Source: Myxococcales bacterium
GTDB taxonomy: Bacteria > Myxococcota_A > Polyangia > Fen-1088
Direction: 5' to 3'
NCBI GenBank assembly: GCA_003170035.1
Contig: PMZX01000248.1
Location: forward strand, 2,465 to 13,294
Length of the DNA: 10,830 nucleotides
Part shown: positions 1 through 4,993 of the stretch, in pieces
Layout of the letters: each line of letters starts with the position of its first letter
Position numbering within the stretch: the first letter of the stretch is position 1
Translations under genes and position numbers: made by a program
The notes under the pieces: generated by a model
What the model was told of the DNA's origin: nothing
The model's input: only the letters and a program-made list of their open reading frames with translations
The model's database searches: none

Positions 1-813
1 CCGCTCGATGAAGAACGAATCCGCAGGGAAGGGGCCGTCGCAGGCAATCCCCTTGCGCCGAGCCCGCTGCATCGCCGGAACGATCACGCGCGCTTCCTCG
101 TCGCCCATGAGCCCATGCTCACCCGCGTGGGGGTTCAGCCCCAGCACGGCCACCGGCAGCTTGCGGCCCCAACGGGCGCGGCCCGCCTCCTCAAGCATTT
201 CCAGCGAGGTCAGAAGCCCGGCCACCGTGAGACGGCCGGACACCTGGCACAGGGGAATGTGCGTGGTCTGCAGCGCCAGCAGGTACTCGGGGGTGAGAAA
301 CGCCATGCGCTCGTCACGCGCGCCCAGCTTCTCGGCCAGGTAGCCGGTGTGGCCCACGAAGTCGGGAATCAGCGCGGCCACGGCTTCCTTGGTAACTGGC
401 CCGGTGACAATGGCTGCGATCCTGTGATGCCGGGCCTGCTCGATGGCGAAGTCCAGGTAGCCGAGTTGCTCGCGCCCATAGGCCGGCCTACCGAAGCGAA
501 AACGCCGCATGTCGATGTGGGAATGGGCAAACAGCCGGAGCGCGGTGGGCGCAAGCCATGCGGTCGAGAGGTTCTGCACGGGCGTGACGGGGATCCGTTG
601 CCGCAGCCGTCGCACCGCCTCCGCGAGCACGCCTTCGTCTCCCACCACGCTGAGATTCGCGCATTCCTTGCGTAGGGACCTCCGGATCTGCCGGGCCAGG
701 GGCTGCTTTCCGCGCGCCAACGCCACGAAAGCCTTGATGACGATCTCAGCCGAAATGCCGGCCGGATCGCCCATTGTGACCAGGAGGTTCCTGGGTTTTT
801 CCGACGATGCCAC
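1..813 (-). CDS. pdxA: 4-hydroxythreonine-4-phosphate dehydrogenase PdxA (3' end beyond window)
   Basis: PdxA is a cytoplasmic metal-dependent enzyme of pyridoxal 5'-phosphate synthesis. It oxidises 4-phosphooxy-threonine, and the decarboxylated product goes to PdxJ. The minus-strand reading gives 271 codons of a family that is usually about 330 residues. Visible hallmarks are LLVTMGDPAGIS near the N-terminus (M14 onward), IVTGPVTKEA, DFVGHTGYLAE, TTHIPL with H185, LNPHAGEHG with H229, and GPFPADSFF just before the edge. H185 and H229 match the first two metal-ligand histidines of the family (His166 and His211 in E. coli); the third lies past the edge. No ATG precedes the conserved N-terminal strand, so I chose GTG at 813. 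GTG at 819 is equally possible, and a TGA two codons upstream of that limits extension. No clear Shine-Dalgarno is visible. The gene is divergent from the TerB-like gene at 903. Confidence 0.95.
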   Translation of the reverse strand, partial: MASSEKPRNLLVTMGDPAGISAEIVIKAFVALARGKQPLARQIRRSLRKECANLSVVGDEGVLAEAVRRLRQRIPVTPVQNLSTAWLAPTALRLFAHSHIDMRRFRFGRPAYGREQLGYLDFAIEQARHHRIAAIVTGPVTKEAVAALIPDFVGHTGYLAEKLGARDERMAFLTPEYLLALQTTHIPLCQVSGRLTVAGLLTSLEMLEEAGRARWGRKLPVAVLGLNPHAGEHGLMGDEEARVIVPAMQRARRKGIACDGPFPADSFFIER

Positions 814-831
814 AGGCACAGTTCACGCGAA

Positions 832-848
832 TTGCACACGCGATGCAA
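832..848. promoter_or_regulatory. Short inverted repeat between pdxA and the TerB-like gene
   Basis: TTGCA at 832-836 is repeated as TGCAA at 844-848 with a 7-base spacer, inside the 89-base divergent region. Its size would suit a small operator, but five-base arms occur by chance. No convincing -35/-10 pair was found for either gene. Confidence 0.2.
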
Positions 849-902
849 GTGGCGCCATCAGACGCAGTGCTGATAGTGTAGGATTCTGCAAGGAGACAAG
901 AG

Positions 903-1268
903 ATGGAATTTCGTGAACTAAACCCCGACGAGAGAGTTGCCCTGGCCGCCTTGATCGAGTTCGTGGTGATGGCCAGCGGTCATGTGACCGAGGACGAGGA
1001 GCGAGAGATCCAGGCCATCGTCGATGAAATCGGCGAGGACCCCTACCGCAAGGCCGTTGAGGAAGTCGATCGGCGCTTTCCCGACGAGGAGGCCGCGAAG
1101 AGGTTCCTCGAGACCATCACCCGGCCGGAGGCGCGCGAGCTCATCTTCGGCGCGGTGATGGGGGCCGCGATGACCGACACCATCGAGGGCCACGAGTCCA
1201 AGATCCTCGATTGGGTCGCCAAGGAGTGGAAACTCGAAGTCAAGTACGAGGCGCCACCCGAGGAATGA
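903..1268 (+). CDS. TerB-like helical protein
   Basis: This is a small acidic soluble protein of 121 residues. It has no signal peptide or membrane segment. The pattern LNPDERVALAALIEFVV, then ASGHVTEDEEREIQAI, a middle helical stretch, and a second acidic turn TDTIEGHESKILDWVAKEW matches the all-helical TerB/DjlA-N fold, where an acidic turn in each half can bind metal. The assignment rests on pattern, not close identity. TerB-fold proteins occur in tellurite and envelope stress systems and as co-chaperone domains, but no specific job can be given here: there are no other ter genes or a DnaJ domain nearby. The start is well supported by AGGAG at 891-895, seven bases before ATG. It stands alone, divergent from pdxA and 160 bases before the next gene. 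Confidence 0.75.
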   Translation: MEFRELNPDERVALAALIEFVVMASGHVTEDEEREIQAIVDEIGEDPYRKAVEEVDRRFPDEEAAKRFLETITRPEARELIFGAVMGAAMTDTIEGHESKILDWVAKEWKLEVKYEAPPEE

Positions 1269-1291
1269 ACGCGGCATTTGCGGACACGCGC

Positions 1292-1304
1292 GGACGTTGC
1301 GTCC
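1292..1304 (+). other. Small hairpin after the TerB-like gene
   Basis: GGACG-TTG-CGTCC forms a perfect 5-bp stem 23 bases after the stop codon. No T-run follows, so it is at best a weak terminator. Confidence 0.2.
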
Positions 1305-1331
1305 TTGCCCCGCCCCCGCGCCCGCGGTAGC

Positions 1332-1364
1332 TTGACAGCAGGTATCGTCCTTCGGATGGAAGGA
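1332..1364 (+). promoter_or_regulatory. Perfect -35 hexamer plus overlapping hairpin upstream of yqjD-like operon
   Basis: TTGACA at 1332-1337 is a perfect sigma-70 -35 box, about 92 bases before the operon's first ATG. No good -10 sits at 16-18 bases; that position falls in an inverted repeat, TCCTTC (1348-1353), 5-base loop, GAAGGA (1359-1364). The inverted repeat could be an operator over the core promoter, or the promoter may use a divergent -10. This is inference from two short motifs. Confidence 0.3.
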
Positions 1365-1428
1365 TAGGTCGTAAGTCGCACAACGTAGGGGATCGGATGT
1401 TGGCACAATTGTCTAGGAGGTTCGCACC

Positions 1429-1740
1429 ATGGATGGCACGCAGATCGTAACAAGGGACAAGCTGGTGGCTGATCTGAAGTTGGTGGTCAATGACGCCGAG
1501 GAGTTGCTCAAGATCACGGCTGGGCAGGCGGGCGAGAGGGTCGCGGCGGTACGAGAGAGAATGCAGCGGGGACTCGAGCAAGCCAAGGCCAAGCTGGTCG
1601 AGCTCGAGGACCAGGCCGTCGAGAGAACGAAGGCTGCGGCACACGCGACAGACGCCTACGTGCACGAAAACCCGTGGAAGGCCGTGGGGATCGCCGCAGG
1701 GACTGGGTTCCTCTTTGGCTTGCTGATGGCCCGCCGCTAG
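1429..1740 (+). CDS. yqjD: DUF883 / ElaB-YqjD family inner-membrane protein
   Basis: A 103-residue protein with the family layout: a charged amphipathic helical region (residues about 8-75, rich in E, K, R and A), then the conserved YVHENPWKAVG turn, one transmembrane helix GIAAGTGFLFGLLM (about 87-100), and a terminal ARR. In E. coli, YqjD is a C-tail-anchored inner-membrane protein that associates with ribosomes in stationary phase; that role is family knowledge and not shown here. The start is clear: AGGAGG at 1415-1420, eight bases before ATG. It is the first gene of a three-gene operon, and the next ATG lies eight bases after its TAG stop. The same order (YqjD, YqjE, YqjK) is found in enterobacteria, which supports the assignment. 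Confidence 0.9.
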   Translation: MDGTQIVTRDKLVADLKLVVNDAEELLKITAGQAGERVAAVRERMQRGLEQAKAKLVELEDQAVERTKAAAHATDAYVHENPWKAVGIAAGTGFLFGLLMARR

Positions 1741-1748
1741 AGCCCGCC

Positions 1749-2147
1749 ATGGCAGACGAACCCTTGGCCGCGGCGCCACACCGTGGGCTTCTCGGGTCGG
1801 CAAGCCACCTGCTCGCCGTGCTGGTTTCCGCAGCCGAGACGCGGGTGGGAATCTTGGCGACCGAGCTGCAAGAGGAACGGGTCCGCCTGAGCCGGCTGGT
1901 CTTGTTCGGCGGGGCGGCCCTGTTCTGCCTTGGCCTGGGGATCGTCTTGCTATCGGTTTTTGTGGTCGTTCTCTGTTGGGACTCGGATCGCCTGGCCGTC
2001 CTGGGGTTGCTCAGCGGACTCTTCCTGGGCCTCGGCGTGGTCAACGCCATCGTGCTCGCGGTTATCGCGCGCGGCTACAAGCGCCCGTTGCAGGAGACCG
2101 TCGAAGTGCTCGCCAAGGATCGGCAGAGCCTGGAGCGGGGCTCGTGA
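1749..2147 (+). CDS. yqjE: YqjE-like / holin-superfamily III (Phage_holin_3_6) membrane protein
   Basis: A 132-residue protein. It has an amphipathic N-terminal helix (LLGSASHLLAVLVSAAETRV, about 14-33) and an LQEERVRLSRLVL stretch, then two hydrophobic transmembrane segments (about 49-75 and 80-105), ending in a charged tail beginning GYKRPL. This is the layout of YqjE and actinobacterial holin-X proteins. Despite the holin name, chromosomal members sit with DUF883 genes and are not phage lysis genes; no phage genes are nearby. I start it at ATG 1749 because the family N-terminal helix begins there; the reading frame is open 25 codons further upstream but that part overlaps yqjD. No strong Shine-Dalgarno precedes it, which suits translational coupling. 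Its TGA overlaps the GTG start of the next gene. Confidence 0.85.
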   Translation: MADEPLAAAPHRGLLGSASHLLAVLVSAAETRVGILATELQEERVRLSRLVLFGGAALFCLGLGIVLLSVFVVVLCWDSDRLAVLGLLSGLFLGLGVVNAIVLAVIARGYKRPLQETVEVLAKDRQSLERGS

Positions 2148-2428
2148 ACCTATCGCTGACCGAAATCCAGCGCCGCCGCGGGGAGTTGGTGGAACGTGCC
2201 CGCGCCGAGCGCGAGGCGGTCAGGGCCGTGCTCGACGGCCAGCGCAACCTCTTTTGGCTGGCCGACAGGGGGGTGGAGATGGTCGAGTTTCTCGCGGCCA
2301 GAAAGGGCCTCTTGTTGGTCGCGATGCTCGCCTTCGCCGTCGTGCAGCCCGGCCGAGCCTTGCGCTGGGCGGTCAGGGCGTGGGGCCTATTCCGGCTCTT
2401 CCGCAGGATAAGCCGCGCCTTCGCCTAG
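2144..2428 (+). CDS. YqjK-like small membrane-associated protein
   Basis: A 94-residue basic protein. The N-terminal helix is rich in Arg and Glu (NLSLTEIQRRRGELVERARAE), followed by an FLAARKGLLLVAMLAFAVVQPGRALR hydrophobic segment (about 46-72) and a basic aromatic tail (RAWGLFRLFRRISRAFA). Size, charge pattern and third position in a yqjD-yqjE operon match YqjK. The start is GTG at 2144, overlapping the preceding TGA by three bases (GTGA), with GGAG at 2132-2135 eight bases upstream. Longer in-frame readings extend back into yqjE but lack support. The TAG stop at 2426-2428 is one base from the stop codon of convergent folK. Confidence 0.75.
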   Translation: MNLSLTEIQRRRGELVERARAEREAVRAVLDGQRNLFWLADRGVEMVEFLAARKGLLLVAMLAFAVVQPGRALRWAVRAWGLFRLFRRISRAFA

Positions 2429-2429
2429 C

Positions 2430-2918
2430 CTACGGGTCGAGGAAGTGCCGCACGCCTTCGTCGGGAGCGGCTATGTCCAGTCGCTCGCCCACTTGCGGGT
2501 GGCAGAGCCCGGGCGTTGCCACGTCGGCCAGCGGGATGCGCACAAAGGGACGCGCGAGCAAGGCCGGATGAGGCACCCGCAAGCCCGGCTCGTCTATGGT
2601 TTGCTCCCCGAAGAGCAGCAGGTCGATGTCGATCACCCGGGCGCGCTTGGCCCCATCTGACGGCCGGACCCGGCCGAGCGCGTGCTCGATGCCCAGACAC
2701 GCATCAAGCAACTGGCGCGCGGACAGTGAAGTTTCCACGCGTACCACAGCGTTCAAGTAGAGCGGCTCGGGGGCGTTCCCCTCGGGAACTGTTTCGTAGA
2801 CGCTGCTCTGGCCAAGCAGGCGAGTGCCAGGCGCCTGGCCGAGGGCCGCCGCCGCAGCGTGCAAAAATGCGCGCCGGTCTCCCAGGTTGGATCCCAGAGC
2901 GAGATAGGCGGTAACCAC
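2430..2918 (-). CDS. folK: 2-amino-4-hydroxy-6-hydroxymethyldihydropteridine pyrophosphokinase (HPPK)
   Basis: FolK transfers pyrophosphate from ATP to 6-hydroxymethyl-7,8-dihydropterin, the step before dihydropteroate synthase in folate synthesis, in the cytoplasm. The 162-residue protein has full family length and hallmarks: VTAYLALGSNLGD at the N-terminus, SSVYETVPEG, PLYLNAVVRVET, and the signature around R94-V-I-D97-I-D99 with the two Mg-binding aspartates, then the RVPHPALLARPFVRIPLADV block. The usual W-G-P before that Arg reads K-R-A here. I start it at GTG 2918 because family members begin directly before the YLALGSNLG strand; a TTG at 2966 would add 16 residues and overlap the ZIP gene. 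TGGGGA lies just upstream. It is divergent from the ZIP gene with 47 bases between. Confidence 0.95.
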   Translation of the reverse strand: MVTAYLALGSNLGDRRAFLHAAAAALGQAPGTRLLGQSSVYETVPEGNAPEPLYLNAVVRVETSLSARQLLDACLGIEHALGRVRPSDGAKRARVIDIDLLLFGEQTIDEPGLRVPHPALLARPFVRIPLADVATPGLCHPQVGERLDIAAPDEGVRHFLDP

Positions 2919-2965
2919 GGTCCCCAGGATACCTCGACCGTACCTCGTGGTAAGAACGGGCTTCA

Positions 2966-3766
2966 ATGTTGCAGGCTCTCACAGCCGCTGCCCTGACCGG
3001 CCTGGTGACCGGCGTCGGCGCTTTTCCTTTCTTCTTCATTCGACAGCTCCCGCGACGGGCCTACGACGGCATTCTCGGCCTGGGCGCCGGGCTCATGTTG
3101 GCCGCCGCAACCTTGGGCCTGTTGCACGAAGCTCTGGAGGGCGTGCGCGGTGCCAACGGCCTGGACCTGGGCCGCCTGGCCCTGGTGATCGCCGGCTTCG
3201 CGGCAGGCGTGCTGGTGGCCAGCGTGATGGATCGTTTGATCCCGCACAGCCACGCCCGCGGCCACCGGCACCACATCGCCCCGGGTCGTCGCGATGACCA
3301 CGCCCATGACCAACGCCTCGAGATTCGCCAGAGCTATGCCATCGTCGGCGCCCTTTCCATCCACCGTATCCCTGAGGGCTTGGCCATCGGCGCCGGATTC
3401 GCGTCCGGACATGGAAGTCGCCTCGGCTGGCTGCTGGTGGCCGCGGTGGGAATCCAGAACATCTGCGAGGGCGTGGTGATGGGCGCGCCCCTGCGCCTTT
3501 CTGGCGTGTCGCCTTTGCGCGGCTTGCTCGTGGTCGCCGCGAGCGGCCTTGCGATCCCCTTGGGCGCGCTTGTCGGCCTTGTCCTGTCATCGTGGGCATT
3601 CATCACCCTTCCTTTCCTGCTGGCCCTGGCCGCAGGAATCCTCATCTACGTGACGTCGAACGAGATCATTCCGGAATCGCACAGCCACGGCCACGAGGGC
3701 GCTGCCTCGACCGGGCTGCTTCTGGGATTCCTCCTGACCTTGGTGATTGGAGCGGTCTTACGTTGA
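2966..3766 (+). CDS. ZIP family metal (likely zinc) transporter, GufA-like
   Basis: A 266-residue inner-membrane protein with about eight hydrophobic segments, in the ZIP (ZupT/GufA) size range. These transporters carry Zn2+ or other divalent metals into the cytoplasm. A histidine-rich loop (HSHARGHRHH and DDHAHD, about residues 94-115) separates TM3 and TM4, as is usual. TM4 carries H133-R134-I-P-E137-G, TM5 carries Q164-N165-I-C-E168-G, and TM6 carries N232-E233-IIPE237-S-H239; these are the transport-site positions. The R134 position is normally Asn (HNIPEG), so one of the two metal sites looks altered. ATG 2966 directly precedes the first transmembrane helix; the Shine-Dalgarno is weak. 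It is divergent from folK and followed by a lipoprotein gene after 14 bases, probably co-transcribed. Metal specificity cannot be read from sequence. Confidence 0.92.
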   Translation: MLQALTAAALTGLVTGVGAFPFFFIRQLPRRAYDGILGLGAGLMLAAATLGLLHEALEGVRGANGLDLGRLALVIAGFAAGVLVASVMDRLIPHSHARGHRHHIAPGRRDDHAHDQRLEIRQSYAIVGALSIHRIPEGLAIGAGFASGHGSRLGWLLVAAVGIQNICEGVVMGAPLRLSGVSPLRGLLVVAASGLAIPLGALVGLVLSSWAFITLPFLLALAAGILIYVTSNEIIPESHSHGHEGAASTGLLLGFLLTLVIGAVLR

Positions 3767-3780
3767 TTGGAGGACAATCT

Positions 3781-4278
3781 GTGGACCATACTTGCGCCGT
3801 GAATCGCACCGTCTCTCTCCTGACCATACTGCTCGTGGGCGTGCTGGCCTCTGCCTGCAGCAAGAAGATCGGCGATGGTTGCCAGACCAACATCGACTGC
3901 GCCCAAGATGGCACCCGCATCTGTGACCTGTCTCAGCCTGGGGGCTACTGCACGGAAGATGGGTGCGACGACAGCTCCTGCCCGTCGGAATCCATCTGTG
4001 TCCGCTTCTTCGACCAGAAGTTTGGTACCCCTCCCGGCACCAATGGCGAATGCCAGCCCAACGAACTCCGCGTGGTCTGCGGGCCCACCCCTTCTGAGCC
4101 CAATTGCTGTGTGCCAAGCGCGTCAGAGCGTCGCTACTGCGCCGCCAAGTGCGGCAGCAATGGCGACTGCCGTGGCGGCTACGTCTGTCGAACCTCCAAT
4201 ACGCTCGGCAGCATCGCGCTGCTACCTGACCCGGCCGCCAGCGACACAGCCAAGTTTTGCGCCCCGGTAGAGCCCTAG
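3781..4278 (+). CDS. Cysteine-rich lipoprotein
   Basis: A 165-residue precursor with a lipoprotein signal peptide: hydrophobic core SLLTILLVGVL, then lipobox LASAC, so Cys26 is the likely lipidated residue and the mature protein is about 140 residues. After it come 16 cysteines, an even number, spaced as C-x5-C, C-x7-C and CC motifs (such as GDGCQTNIDC and CAAKCGSNGDC). This suggests a compact disulfide-bonded domain outside the cytoplasm. Such Cys-rich lipoproteins are common in Myxococcota. No function is known. GTG 3781 is chosen because GGAGGA (3769-3774) lies six bases upstream; GTG 3799 would give a cleaner short signal peptide but has no Shine-Dalgarno. It lies 14 bases after the ZIP gene. 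The TAG stop is three bases from the mutT stop on the other strand. Confidence 0.8.
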   Translation: MDHTCAVNRTVSLLTILLVGVLASACSKKIGDGCQTNIDCAQDGTRICDLSQPGGYCTEDGCDDSSCPSESICVRFFDQKFGTPPGTNGECQPNELRVVCGPTPSEPNCCVPSASERRYCAAKCGSNGDCRGGYVCRTSNTLGSIALLPDPAASDTAKFCAPVEP

Positions 4279-4281
4279 AAT

Positions 4282-4692
4282 CTAGCGCTTGAAGCCGAGC
4301 AGGATATCCGTGGTCGCCTGATCAGCCGCTGGGAACGGATACCTCTCGAACTCCCCTGAAGCTGCCCAGCGGAAATCGGCCACCCGCAGGGGCCGCGGCT
4401 CCTGGTCTGGAAGAATGCTGGCCTGGTAGAGCGTCAGGTCTACCGAATAGCCGTCGTACTGGTGAGTCCGTTGCGCCATGCGCAGTTTGACCTCGACCTC
4501 CACCCCGACGCGCTCACGCAACTCGCGTTTCAGTGCAGCCTCGTCCGTCTCGCCGGGCTCCACCTTGCCGCCCGGGAACTCCCACAGGCCTGGCAGCACC
4601 GCTGTTGGCCGCCGTTGTGTAATGAGATAGCGGCCTTCCTGCTCGATAACAGCTGCCACCAGCCTGATGTGCGGCCCCGAATCCGACGTCAT
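4282..4692 (-). CDS. mutT: MutT-like Nudix hydrolase with altered Nudix box
   Basis: A 136-residue cytoplasmic Nudix hydrolase of the MutT/NudG size and type. These enzymes cleave nucleoside triphosphates; MutT removes 8-oxo-dGTP. The core is intact: RLVAAVIEQEGRYLITQRR, then LPGLWEFPGGKVEPGET. The Nudix box (residues 42-64, G-x5-E-x7-REUxEExGU) reads RELRERVGV at its end, so the final catalytic Glu is Arg61. In E. coli MutT the matching Glu57 is a metal ligand, so activity may be changed. ATG 4692 directly precedes the first strand. An in-frame ATG at 4716 overlaps a strong extended -10 and is less likely. It stands alone, converging on the lipoprotein gene. CTP pyrophosphohydrolase (NudG) activity is an alternative. 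Confidence 0.9.
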   Translation of the reverse strand: MTSDSGPHIRLVAAVIEQEGRYLITQRRPTAVLPGLWEFPGGKVEPGETDEAALKRELRERVGVEVEVKLRMAQRTHQYDGYSVDLTLYQASILPDQEPRPLRVADFRWAASGEFERYPFPAADQATTDILLGFKR

Positions 4693-4706
4693 GAGTAAGG
4701 AACCGA

Positions 4707-4715
4707 ATTGTAGCA
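4707..4715 (-). promoter_or_regulatory. Extended -10 promoter element for the mutT-like gene
   Basis: On the minus strand, TGCTACAAT is a full extended -10 (TGn plus TACAAT, 5 of 6 to consensus). No good -35 lies 17 bases upstream, which extended -10 promoters tolerate. Transcription would start near 4700, giving a leader of only about eight bases before ATG 4692. This argues against the upstream ATG at 4716. Confidence 0.4.
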
Positions 4716-4790
4716 TAGAGTACGGTGGGGGCGTGCCACCTCTTTCATGTTTCCCGGCTGGCTCGCCCTGGGTCTTCTCGACTCTGCCCG

Positions 4791-4807
4791 TGCAGCCTTC
4801 GGCTGCA
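4791..4807. other. 7-bp hairpin beside the MITE-like element
   Basis: TGCAGCC-TTC-GGCTGCA is a perfect stem with a three-base loop, just outside the MITE-like element at 4810. No T-run follows on either strand, so intrinsic terminator activity is doubtful. It could still end minus-strand transcription from the FHA gene by other means. Confidence 0.3.
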
Positions 4808-4809
4808 GT

Positions 4810-4960
4810 TAGGGCTTGTCGGGAGATTCGGGGCCGCTCGAACGGCCGGATCGCGAGTCGCGAGGGCTGAGCCGCCCACGCAGGCCGCTTTCCCCCGGCC
4901 GCTATCGCTACCGCTCACGCGGGCCGACCTGCCTTCGCCCGGGTTTCACGACAGGCCCTA
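4810..4960. mobile_element. MITE-like element with TA flanks (non-coding)
   Basis: TAGGGCTTGTCG at 4810-4821 reappears inverted at the other end, ending at 4960, as TAGGGCCTGTCG on the minus strand. Extending to 24 bases, 18 match, and GAxAxxCGGG is shared further in. If the element begins at GGGC, it is 147 bp long (4812-4958) and flanked on both sides by TA, like a TA target duplication used by IS630/Tc1-mariner and some IS5-group elements. The interior has no plausible gene. It contains GGCCG-N6-CGGCC (4832-4847), tandem TCGCGAG copies (4851-4864) and a small palindrome around 4869. It is presumably moved by a transposase encoded elsewhere. With the flanking bases it fills most of the 301-base gap between the mutT-like gene and the FHA gene. 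Confidence 0.6.
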
Positions 4961-4993
4961 GCTATGGCGAGTTAGACCGGGGACGAAGCTCGG

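Noticed and set aside
115..675. A 186-codon plus-strand open frame opposite pdxA
   Set aside because: The minus strand clearly encodes PdxA with all expected motifs; this is its complement.
903..1268. A tellurite-resistance (ter) gene cluster
   Set aside because: Only one TerB-like protein is present; no TerC, TerD or TerZ-like gene is in the window.
1401..1416. TTGGCACAATTGTCTA as a sigma-54 promoter before yqjD
   Set aside because: TGGCAC resembles a -24 box, but no GC falls at the required spacing for the -12 box, and no enhancer-binding protein is nearby.
1749..2147. The YqjE-like protein as a phage holin or prophage remnant
   Set aside because: No endolysin, spanin or other phage gene is near, and its setting in a yqjD-yqjE-yqjK operon explains it.
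2919..2966. A longer folK starting at TTG 2966
   Set aside because: It would overlap the divergent ZIP start and add residues before the conserved first strand, unlike family members.
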